NCBI RefSeq assembly: GCF_011378905.1
Contig: NZ_WTPY01000027.1
Location: 1 to 61,937 of the forward strand
DNA from: Paraglaciecola sp. 20A4
GTDB lineage: Bacteria; Pseudomonadota; Gammaproteobacteria; Enterobacterales; Alteromonadaceae
DNA length: 61,937 bases
Direction: 5' to 3'
Position numbers and translations under genes: made by a program. This document shows positions 45,474-53,595 of the stretch, one piece after another (positions within the stretch are counted from its first letter, which is position 1; each line of letters starts with the position of its first letter). The notes beneath the pieces are model-generated. The model had not been told where the DNA came from, did not search any database, and saw nothing but the letters and a program-made list of their open reading frames with translations.

Positions 45474-45760
45474 CCGTCATCCTGTTTAGTATGTATGTAT
45501 CAGGTTTGAATGTGAAACCTGTTAGGAGTTATATATTCAGCAAGCTGTAATAGAAATCATCTATATTTAGCTGCATTACTGCTGTGCTGAGTAATATACA
45601 AACCCAAGCGTAAATTTACTAGACGTATAAGCGACAGGTTCTAATATAACCCGTTTAAACAAATCTTTATTCCTGATGTAGGTCAAATTTTGCGTATATT
45701 AACTAAATTAAATATAAGCTAGCAGTTGACATAAATTGCGCGAAAGGAGTAAAGTTGACA

Positions 45761-45784
45761 AAGTTTCAGTAATTACTGAAACTT
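45761..45784. promoter_or_regulatory. Perfect 24-bp palindrome upstream of cydA
   Basis: AAGTTTCAGTAA (45761-45772) and TTACTGAAACTT (45773-45784) are exact complements, ending 77 bp before the cydA ATG. A TTGACA hexamer (45755-45760) abuts it and another lies at 45726-45731. It is the size and symmetry of a dimeric repressor site. It is not an FNR (TTGAT-N4-ATCAA) or ArcA consensus. Confidence 0.65.
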
Positions 45785-45861
45785 CATAAGTGTAGTGTGT
45801 AACAACCTATTTTTAGATTTGTTTGGCGTCGCAATAAGCGACCTTACTAGGAGCCATTAAC

Positions 45862-47448
45862 ATGATAGATGAAACCTTTGTGGATCTATCGAGATTACAG
45901 TTCGCGATCACCGTACTGTACCATTTCCTTTTTGTCCCGTTGACGCTGGGCATGACATGGATCCTGGTTATCATGGAGTCAGTTTATGTAATGACTGGCC
46001 GTGAAATATACCGAGATATGACTAAATTTTGGGGTAAGTTGTTCGGTATTAACTTCGCGATTGGCGTGGCGACCGGTCTTACCATGGAATTTGAATTTGG
46101 TACTAACTGGTCTTATTACTCTCATTACGTTGGTGATGTGTTTGGAGCGCCACTAGCGATAGAAGGCTTGATGGCATTCTTCCTTGAGTCTACGTTCGTG
46201 GGCATGTTCTTTTTAGGTTGGGACCGACTCACCCGCAGACAACATTTAGGCGTAACCTTTTTGATGGCGGTGGGGACTAACTTCTCGGCGCTGTGGATTT
46301 TGATTGCTAATGGCTGGATGCAAAACCCAGTGGGATCAGAGTTTAATTATCAAACCATGCGTATGGAAATGACCAGCTTTGCTGAATTGGTGTTTAACCC
46401 AGTCGCTCAAGTTAAGTTTATTCATACCGTATCAGCTGGATATGTTGCGGCGTCGATGTTCGTGCTGGGCATCAGTAGTTACTATATTTTAAAAGGGCGG
46501 GATATTTCCTTCGCCAAACGTTCGTTCTCTGTCGCCAGCGGGTTCGGTTTAGCGTCAATACTGTGTGTTATTTTGCTCGGTGATGAATCAGGTTACGAGG
46601 TGGGTGAAGTACAAAAGGTGAAGCTGGCGGCTATCGAAGCTGAGTGGCATACCGAAGAAGCGCCAGCAGCGTTTACGGTGTTTGGGTTCCCGGACTCTGA
46701 AGAACAAGTGACACACGCGGCAATAAAAATACCTTACGCATTAGGGATTATTGCCACACGCTCCTTAGATGAAGAAGTAACGGGTATTAATGATTTAGAA
46801 ATACGTCATGAAGAGCGCATTCGCAACGGAATGGTGGCATATAAATACTTAGAAATTCTAAGAAGTGGCCAAGACACGCCAGAAAATATCGCCATATTTG
46901 ATACCTTAAAAAGCGATTTAGGCTACGGCTTATTACTTAAGCGCTATACCCCGAATGTAGTGGACGCAACCGAAACACAAATTCAACAAGCGGTAAAAGA
47001 TTCGTTCCCAAAAGTTGGGCCGATGTTTTGGTCGTTTAGGATTATGGTGGCTTGTGGTGTGGCGATGCTAATCGTATTTGTTTTGGCGTTCTACTACAAC
47101 GCGCATCGCGTTATTGAACAAAAACGCTGGTTGTTGTGGGCAGCGGTATTCAGTATTCCTTTACCCTGGATAGCCATCGAATTTGGCTGGGTAGTAGCAG
47201 AGTACGGTAGGCAGCCTTGGGCGATATCAGAGATTTTACCCACGTTCTTAGCGACGTCGTCTCTGACGACTAATGATTTACTGATCAGTATTGCCGGCTT
47301 TGTTATTTTCTACACAGGTCTTGGCACAGTAATGGGTTGGTTAATGTTGCGTTTTATTCGTCTTGGGCCAAGTTCGTTGCATACCAACAAATATCACTTT
47401 GAAAAGATTAATCAGCAAACTGATGATGACCTAGGAGCACAATCATGA
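45862..47448 (+). CDS. cydA: Cytochrome bd ubiquinol oxidase subunit I
   Basis: This 528-residue integral membrane subunit carries haems b558, b595 and d and oxidises ubiquinol while reducing O2. Ligands align with E. coli at +2: His21, Glu101, Glu109, His188 and Met395. The GRQPW motif is at 449-453. The periplasmic Q-loop (about 240-375) is of the long type. The start is supported by AGGAG 8 bases upstream. First gene of cydABXDC, it overlaps cydB by 4 bp. Confidence 0.97.
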   Translation: MIDETFVDLSRLQFAITVLYHFLFVPLTLGMTWILVIMESVYVMTGREIYRDMTKFWGKLFGINFAIGVATGLTMEFEFGTNWSYYSHYVGDVFGAPLAIEGLMAFFLESTFVGMFFLGWDRLTRRQHLGVTFLMAVGTNFSALWILIANGWMQNPVGSEFNYQTMRMEMTSFAELVFNPVAQVKFIHTVSAGYVAASMFVLGISSYYILKGRDISFAKRSFSVASGFGLASILCVILLGDESGYEVGEVQKVKLAAIEAEWHTEEAPAAFTVFGFPDSEEQVTHAAIKIPYALGIIATRSLDEEVTGINDLEIRHEERIRNGMVAYKYLEILRSGQDTPENIAIFDTLKSDLGYGLLLKRYTPNVVDATETQIQQAVKDSFPKVGPMFWSFRIMVACGVAMLIVFVLAFYYNAHRVIEQKRWLLWAAVFSIPLPWIAIEFGWVVAEYGRQPWAISEILPTFLATSSLTTNDLLISIAGFVIFYTGLGTVMGWLMLRFIRLGPSSLHTNKYHFEKINQQTDDDLGAQS

Positions 47449-48584
47449 TCTTTGATTACGAAACCCTCAAACTGTTGTGGTGGGTGATTATAGGCGTATT
47501 GCTGATTGGCTTTGCTGTTACCGATGGCATGGATATGGGCGTAGCGATGCTACTGCGCCTCGTCGGTAAAACGGATAGCGAGCGCAGAACGGTAATCAAT
47601 ACCATTGGTGCTCACTGGGATGGCAATCAGGTTTGGTTTATCACCGCAGGTGGTGCCCTATTTGCGGCTTGGCCAATGGTCTACGCTGCGGCATTTTCTG
47701 GCTTTTACTTCGCCATGTTATTGGTGTTATTTGCATTGTTCTTTCGCCCGTTAGCCTTCGATTATCGCAGTAAAATAGAGACTGACCGCTGGCGTAATAA
47801 CTGGGATTGGGCGCTATTTTGTGGCAGTGCAATCCCAGCTTTGGTCTTCGGTGTTGCGTTTGGGAATCTGTTTTTAGGCGTGCCTTTTAACATCGATAAT
47901 TTGTTACGTGCGAGTTACCAAGGGTCATTTTTTGGCTTACTTAATCCCTTCGGATTATTAGCAGGTCTTATCAGTATCACTATGTTAATGGGCCATGCAG
48001 GTATGTGGTTGCAATTGCGTACAGATAGCGACGTTGCAAAACGTTCTGGGCAATATGGTCGTTATGCTTTAATCGCTTTTATGTTGCTGTTTGCCTCGGC
48101 GGGTATTTGGGTGGCTAATATGGATGGATACCAAATCGTTAGCATGCCTGATACGCAAAGTTACGCTAATCCTATTGGTAAAATGGTAACGACAGCGCCA
48201 GGTGCTTGGTTAGACAATTACACAGCGATGCCACTGACTATCATCTTCCCGGCGTTAGGCTTTGCGATGGCGACACTTGCGCTGCTGTTTTCGAAAATGG
48301 GTAGACCAGGTTTAGGATTGATATCGTCAAGTGTCATGTTGGTGGGCGTTATTATGACGGCGGGCGTGTCTTTGTTCCCATTCATTATGCCCTCAAGTAA
48401 TAATCCTAACGTAAGCTTAACCATGTGGGATGCGGTTTCTAGTCATATGACATTGAATGTAATGTTTATTGCAGTGTCAATTTTCATTCCTTTGATTTTG
48501 TTTTATACCACTTGGTGTTACGTCAAAATGTGGCGCAAAGTCACCGTCAAAGAAATTGAAAATAATACTCACGGTAGCTATTAA
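47445..48584 (+). CDS. cydB: Cytochrome bd ubiquinol oxidase subunit II
   Basis: This 379-residue membrane subunit has eight or more helices and conserved motifs near the start (VTDGMDMGVAMLLR, GAHWDGNQVWFITAGGALFA), matching CydB of the same length in E. coli. It forms the heterodimer with CydA that stabilises the haem site and makes the oxidase functional. The ATGA overlap with cydA indicates coupled translation. A hairpin separates it from cydX. Confidence 0.97.
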   Translation: MIFDYETLKLLWWVIIGVLLIGFAVTDGMDMGVAMLLRLVGKTDSERRTVINTIGAHWDGNQVWFITAGGALFAAWPMVYAAAFSGFYFAMLLVLFALFFRPLAFDYRSKIETDRWRNNWDWALFCGSAIPALVFGVAFGNLFLGVPFNIDNLLRASYQGSFFGLLNPFGLLAGLISITMLMGHAGMWLQLRTDSDVAKRSGQYGRYALIAFMLLFASAGIWVANMDGYQIVSMPDTQSYANPIGKMVTTAPGAWLDNYTAMPLTIIFPALGFAMATLALLFSKMGRPGLGLISSSVMLVGVIMTAGVSLFPFIMPSSNNPNVSLTMWDAVSSHMTLNVMFIAVSIFIPLILFYTTWCYVKMWRKVTVKEIENNTHGSY

Positions 48585-48609
48585 ACGCTTATTGTTGACC
48601 AATATAGGC

Positions 48610-48634
48610 CATGTCCATTGAATTCATGGACATG
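48610..48634 (+). promoter_or_regulatory. Hairpin between cydB and cydX
   Basis: CATGTCCAT (48610-48618) is exactly complementary to ATGGACATG (48626-48634), with loop TGAATTC. It lies 26 bp after cydB and 7 bases before the cydX ribosome site (GAGGAG). No T run follows, so read-through with altered stability or stoichiometry is more likely than termination. Confidence 0.6.
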
Positions 48635-48653
48635 TTGCCTGAGGAGAAAATTT

Positions 48654-48806
48654 ATGTGGTATTTTGCTTGGATCTTAGGCGTATTGTTAGCCTGTACACT
48701 TGGCGTGATTAACGTGATGTGGTACGAATTTCATCAAAATAAAGACAGCGTAGCGGACGATCAGAAAGAGTTGTATGACAAGCTCAACAAAGAACGTGAC
48801 AACTAA
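48654..48806 (+). CDS. cydX: Small cytochrome bd subunit CydX
   Basis: This 50-residue single-helix protein starts MWYFAWILGVLLACTLGVIN, the characteristic CydX/YbgT opening, then VMWYEFHQNKDS and a charged tail. CydX docks on CydA and is needed for stable haem and oxidase activity. I choose ATG 48654, behind GAGGAG, over the longer frame from 48618. The last 32 bp overlap cydD. The polar tail is longer than E. coli CydX (37 residues). Confidence 0.92.
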   Translation: MWYFAWILGVLLACTLGVINVMWYEFHQNKDSVADDQKELYDKLNKERDN

Positions 48807-50682
48807 ACCCCGTCCAGACCGCGCGCAACAAATGTTGCTGCGCGGTTTTTTAAAACGAGAATCTGCACCCGCTGCAGGTCTACTTAAGTTCAGTATTGCC
48901 CTTGGCACCCTTAACGCGTTATTGATGATTGCGGGTGCCTATCTTTTGGCTCAAATTATTCATCTTGCAATGTTTGAAGACGCGAATATCAGTGACGTCA
49001 GCCACTTTCTTTGGTACTTGGGCATTACTGTTATCGTCAGAGGATTTTTTTTAGCCCTTAGTCAACGTTTTAGTGCGCGGGCCGCACGTAATATTAAAAC
49101 AGCTATGCGCGCCAATTTACTGCAAAAACTCACTCAGCTTGGGCCGCATTTCACCGATAAAAAAGGTCACGGGGCACTGCTTAATACTGTGCATGACGGA
49201 GTAGAAGCCTTACACGACTATTATGCCAATTATCTGCCCAGCGTCGCCTATAGCGCGCTAGTACCGCTGGCTATTTTGGTGGTGATATTCCCCACAGATT
49301 GGCAAGCGGGTTTAATCTTTTTATTTACCGCGCCGCTTATCCCGTTTTTTATGATCTTGGTTGGCTCCAAAGCTGAGCAACTCAATCAAGCCAGATGGCA
49401 ACAATTAGCCATGCTGGGCAACTATTTTTTTGATCGGGTGCGCGGCTTAACGCAGCTAAAGTTGTTCGATGCTACTAAGCGCGAATTGCAACAAATTGCC
49501 CGTATCTCTGATGACTTTCGTCACGCGACATTAAGTGTATTGAAAGTCGCATTTCTCTCGTCTTTTGCGTTGGAATTTCTCGCTACCATCAGTGTTGCCC
49601 TTGTGGCCGTACTGATTGGCTTTAGGTTGTTCTTTGGCACCTTAGACTTTGCGACCGGCTTTGTGGTGTTGCTGCTCGCACCAGAGTTCTATTTACCGCT
49701 GCGTAAGTTAGGCAATCATTATCACGCACGCCTAGAAGGAATAAGTGCCGCTGGAGACATGCTAGACATACTGCATAGTCAAAATGATGAGAGAGTTGAC
49801 GAAACCGACTCCCACAGTGAAAAATTCCAGCAAGAACATAAAAAAACCGCATCGCTTAGTGAAATATTTATAAAAAATAGCCGTTTAGTCAACGGTGTTT
49901 CTGTCTCAGAATTGAATTTTACTTACCCAGATAGTCACGAAGGCATTACCGACATAACGTTAGACTTGCCCTCAACGGGATTAATCGCGTTTGTTGGTTC
50001 AAGTGGTGCAGGAAAAAGTACTTTATTCGATTGTTTATTGGGTTTTCATCCACAGGTGATTTCTCGGATTCGGGTGAATGAACAACCCCTTTGTGAGCAA
50101 GATATACCAGTTTGGCAACAGCATATTGCATGGATCCCCCAGCAACCGACCTTGTTTTACGCCAGCATAAAAGACAACATCACCCTGGCGAAACCTAACG
50201 CCACAGAAGCGCAAATTCAACAAGCAGTTAAGCAAGCGGGTGCCCTTGAATTTATACAATCCCTTGATAATGGCTTTGATACCGTATTAGGCGAACAGGG
50301 TGAAGGACTTTCAGGTGGACAAAAACAACGCATCGCCCTCGCTAGAGCCTTTATAAAACAGGCAGCTATTTTAGTATTAGACGAGCCAACAGCCCACCTT
50401 GACAGTGCAACTGAGCACAGTGTGCAATTAGCCATAAACGAATACGCTAAGCAGCATTTAGTGCTGGTTATTGCCCATCGTCTGGGAACGTTAAAACAAG
50501 CAGATAAGGTTGTGGTGCTTGAAGCCGGAAAGATAGTTCAACAAGGCCGTTATCAAGATATTAGCCAGCAGCCAGGTCCTTTCACCTCATTACTTCATAG
50601 TGGTGACCATTTGGCTAAGACCAATGCAGAAGCCGATGGTGTTGAACAATCCGTTCTACAAAAGGCGCATCGTCATGACTAA
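48775..50682 (+). CDS. cydD: ABC exporter subunit CydD (glutathione/cysteine, cytochrome bd assembly)
   Basis: This 635-residue half-transporter has six membrane helices (about 35-330) and a C-terminal ATPase domain. The ATPase shows Walker A GSSGAGKST, Q-loop region WIPQQPTLFYASIKDN, signature LSGGQKQRIALARAF, Walker B ILVLDEP and H-loop IAHRLGTL. With CydC it exports glutathione and cysteine to the periplasm, needed for cytochrome bd haem insertion. Its ATG lies inside cydX (32-bp overlap); a later Met at 48832 is possible but lacks a better ribosome site. Confidence 0.93.
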   Translation: MTSSTKNVTTKPRPDRAQQMLLRGFLKRESAPAAGLLKFSIALGTLNALLMIAGAYLLAQIIHLAMFEDANISDVSHFLWYLGITVIVRGFFLALSQRFSARAARNIKTAMRANLLQKLTQLGPHFTDKKGHGALLNTVHDGVEALHDYYANYLPSVAYSALVPLAILVVIFPTDWQAGLIFLFTAPLIPFFMILVGSKAEQLNQARWQQLAMLGNYFFDRVRGLTQLKLFDATKRELQQIARISDDFRHATLSVLKVAFLSSFALEFLATISVALVAVLIGFRLFFGTLDFATGFVVLLLAPEFYLPLRKLGNHYHARLEGISAAGDMLDILHSQNDERVDETDSHSEKFQQEHKKTASLSEIFIKNSRLVNGVSVSELNFTYPDSHEGITDITLDLPSTGLIAFVGSSGAGKSTLFDCLLGFHPQVISRIRVNEQPLCEQDIPVWQQHIAWIPQQPTLFYASIKDNITLAKPNATEAQIQQAVKQAGALEFIQSLDNGFDTVLGEQGEGLSGGQKQRIALARAFIKQAAILVLDEPTAHLDSATEHSVQLAINEYAKQHLVLVIAHRLGTLKQADKVVVLEAGKIVQQGRYQDISQQPGPFTSLLHSGDHLAKTNAEADGVEQSVLQKAHRHD

Positions 50683-52573
50683 CTTTATGCGTTTATTAAC
50701 GTTGTGCAGGCCGCACTATAAAGCGATGGCACTTGGCGTGTTCCTAACCGTATTAACCGTATTGGCTAACGTTGGCTTACTGGCGATTTCAGGTTGGTTT
50801 TTAGCATCCATGGCGGCAGCTGGTATCGCGGATGTGCAAATGAATTATTTTACCCCAGCCGGAATTATTCGTTTTTTAGCTATAGTGCGCAGTGTCTCGC
50901 GTTACGGCGAGCGTTTAGTTACCCATAACGCCACATTCTTATTATTAAGCGAAATTCGAGTTAACGTATTCGCCACCTTAAGCAAACTTAATAGCAAAGA
51001 CTTAGCTATGAATCGCAGTGCTGATTTATTTAATCGCATGCAAAATGATGTCGATGCTTTGGACAAGTTTTATCTTAATGTTCTGTTACCCATGCTCGTG
51101 GCATTGGTCTGTGTGCCGATAGTTATCGCGATTATCGCCGACTTCAACGTTGCAGTTGCGATGATCTGTTTATGTGGCATTTTGCTGGTGGGAGTAGGAT
51201 TACCTATATTATTAAGCCAAAAGCTAAGACGTACTGCTTCACAGCAAACTCAGCGTTCAGCTGAGCTGCGAGAAGCCCTGTCCGATATACTAACCGGCCA
51301 GCGCGAATTGGCTATTTATCAGGCAACGGCAAGCCAATTAGCTAAATGTAATCATATACAGCAAAACTATAATGAATTGTTAGATAAACGACATAAAGCG
51401 TTAGCCAATAGCGATGGGTTAAGCTTGATTGTGGTGCAGTTAGCAATGGTGGCCTGTGTGATTTTACTGGTGCCTCTTGTTCATTCTGGGCAATTACTTA
51501 ATGTTCACCTGGCTATGTTAAGCCTGTTTGTATTGGCCAGTTTTGAAACCGTGTTGACCTTACCAAATGCCTTTATTCAAATGCCCGTGGCGTTAAGTGC
51601 TGCGGGGCGAATTTTTGCGCTACATGACAAGCTGGATAAGAGCCAGGCGGAAGCATTAGCTAAAAATGCGAATGAACCTGAGGGTGTGAAATTCTCCGTA
51701 GCAGAAAATTTTACCGCATTAGATTTACCAAATCAGGCTGTCGGGCTTACTTTACAAGCGGTGAGCTATCGTTACGCTAATGATGCACTGACGCAAAGTC
51801 AAACGACAAATTTACCCAGCGATAATAGTTCAGTGAGTAATGGTATTGTTAATGATTCAGCAAGCGACGGGTATGCCCTTGAAAACGTCAGTTTTACGAT
51901 TAAAGCTCAGCAAAAAGTTGCCTTAGTCGGGCCAAGTGGCAGTGGCAAATCCACACTGGTAAATTTACTCAGTGGGCTATGGCCGGAACAGCAAGGGCAA
52001 GTTATTTTTACGGGTGAAAAGGGCTTAAATCACACTCAGGAAAGTCAATGTGTGGCAAGGGACCTTAGCTTTGAAAAGCGTACTCAATTGATGGGGGTTT
52101 TAGCCCAGCAGCATCATATTTTTGATGGCACAATTGCTGATAATTTGCATTACGCAGAGCCACGTGCAAGTGTCGAACAAATGCAAAAGGCCTGCGAGCA
52201 AGCTCAGTTAGGTCAGTGGTTAACAGCATTACCAAATGGTTTGAATACTCGCTTAGGCAGCGCAGGTAGGCGTATGTCGCAAGGTCAATCACGGCGCTTA
52301 GCTATTGCGCAAATGTTATTACGCCACCCCGCTATTTTGGTGTTAGATGAACCTACCGAAGGACTAGACAACCAATCAAAACAAGCCGTGATGCAGGCCC
52401 TCATTCAAGCGATGAGTCACAGTACGGTATTGTGTATTACTCACGATCCGGCTTTGCTAACAAGCATGGACAAAGTTATCTGGCTCGAAAATGGTCTAGT
52501 TAGAGGCGAGGGTACTCATCAAGCATTGTTACTAGCCCATCAGGAATACGTGGCACTAACCACTCGGTTTTAA
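50675..52573 (+). CDS. cydC: ABC exporter subunit CydC
   Basis: The ATG at 50675 overlaps the cydD stop by 8 bp and begins MTNFMRLLTLCRPHYKAMAL, matching CydC; the frame upstream to 50600 lies inside cydD and is not used. The 632-residue protein has six helices, including the conserved LLAISGWFLASMAAAG. Its ATPase has Walker A GPSGSGKST, an atypical signature MSQGQSRRLAIAQ (MSQGQ, not LSGGQ), Walker B ILVLDEPTEGLD and ITHDPALL. A Ser/Asn-rich insert (TNLPSDNSSVSN) precedes the ATPase. It completes the CydDC heterodimer. Confidence 0.93.
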   Translation: MTNFMRLLTLCRPHYKAMALGVFLTVLTVLANVGLLAISGWFLASMAAAGIADVQMNYFTPAGIIRFLAIVRSVSRYGERLVTHNATFLLLSEIRVNVFATLSKLNSKDLAMNRSADLFNRMQNDVDALDKFYLNVLLPMLVALVCVPIVIAIIADFNVAVAMICLCGILLVGVGLPILLSQKLRRTASQQTQRSAELREALSDILTGQRELAIYQATASQLAKCNHIQQNYNELLDKRHKALANSDGLSLIVVQLAMVACVILLVPLVHSGQLLNVHLAMLSLFVLASFETVLTLPNAFIQMPVALSAAGRIFALHDKLDKSQAEALAKNANEPEGVKFSVAENFTALDLPNQAVGLTLQAVSYRYANDALTQSQTTNLPSDNSSVSNGIVNDSASDGYALENVSFTIKAQQKVALVGPSGSGKSTLVNLLSGLWPEQQGQVIFTGEKGLNHTQESQCVARDLSFEKRTQLMGVLAQQHHIFDGTIADNLHYAEPRASVEQMQKACEQAQLGQWLTALPNGLNTRLGSAGRRMSQGQSRRLAIAQMLLRHPAILVLDEPTEGLDNQSKQAVMQALIQAMSHSTVLCITHDPALLTSMDKVIWLENGLVRGEGTHQALLLAHQEYVALTTRF

Positions 52574-52784
52574 TTTTCGGCGGGTGGAGTTAAAAGCGCT
52601 ATACTTTTTTATGATAATTTTATTGTTTTGGTTTGCTTATACGTTATCGAAATGCGTTAATTTTTAAGGCGCTAAGCGCACAAAAAACAGTTTGCATAGA
52701 TTAAGTGGTTTCGCGGTTTCGTGGGGTGGTTTTTTATAAGTCATTCGTAGCATAGCAATCAACTACAACATATTAGAGGTTTAT

Positions 52785-53171
52785 ATGAAGCGCGTTACGG
52801 GTATCGGTGGTGTTTTTTTCAAAGCAAAGGATGCACCTGCGCTGCACGCTTGGTACAAACGTCATTTGGGCATCGATGTTCAATCGTGGGGTGGTACTTC
52901 GTTCTCTTGGCGTGACGAGAAGGGTGAACTTGCTAATGGCTCAACCATCTGGTCTGTTAGTTCACAAGAGGTTGATACGTTTTCACCAAGCAAGGCCTCG
53001 TTTATGATCAATTACCGGGTAGACGATCTTTACGCTTTGGTTTCAGTTCTTAAAGCTGAGGGGTGTGATGTACTCGATAACATTGATGATACTGAATATG
53101 GGAAGTTTGCGTGGGTTATTGACCCAGAAGGAAATAAAGTCGAGTTATGGGAGCCACCTGCGGGTCAATGA
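52785..53171 (+). CDS. VOC (glyoxalase-like) family protein
   Basis: This 128-residue single VOC domain has GIGGVFFKAKDAPALHAWYKRHLGIDV at the start (first module) and FAWVIDPEGNKVELWEPP at the end. The D-P-x-G-N-x-x-E-L-W-E-P motif is typical of glyoxalase/dioxygenase-superfamily proteins. The last Glu could bind a metal; a matching early ligand is not obvious. AGAGG lies 8 bases before the ATG. It is cytosolic with an unknown substrate, separate from the cyd operon (211-bp gap). Confidence 0.8.
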   Translation: MKRVTGIGGVFFKAKDAPALHAWYKRHLGIDVQSWGGTSFSWRDEKGELANGSTIWSVSSQEVDTFSPSKASFMINYRVDDLYALVSVLKAEGCDVLDNIDDTEYGKFAWVIDPEGNKVELWEPPAGQ

Positions 53172-53595
53172 TATAGACCTTTAAGGATATCTCGGTTAAC
53201 GGAGCGCTATTATGCGGGGATTCAGCAAGGCTGCCAGCGTAAGTTACCTATGCTTTGCTTTAACGTTGAATAGGGCTTTGCTTTTCGAGTTATTTACGGG
53301 TGTTGTTATATGATGAAGGGATTATCTTATAACGGGAAAGCGTTACAACTTTACCGAAGGATTACGCCAGTTGCTTGATCGATAATATGAGCATCATGTT
53401 TTTAATGATGACTATTATTACGCAAAATGACAGAGCAGCTTCAGAACAATTCTTTAATGCCGATATAGCGGTATTGAATTATTCAAACACTCACCCTTGC
53501 TTGTCTGCGGTTTGACTTATACTGTGTGTTGTAAGGCGCTGGCGGTACCGCAAAGCATTCCTGTGTAAAATCAGGAATGACTAAGGATTCTCACT
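53172..53595. promoter_or_regulatory. Leader of the hybrid sensor kinase gene
   Basis: No gene is seen. A TATACT (53518-53523) is a possible -10. CATTCCTG (53556-53563) and CAGGAATG (53572-53579) form a stem-loop that ends 4 bases before the AAGGA ribosome site of the kinase, so it could modulate its translation. Confidence 0.4.
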
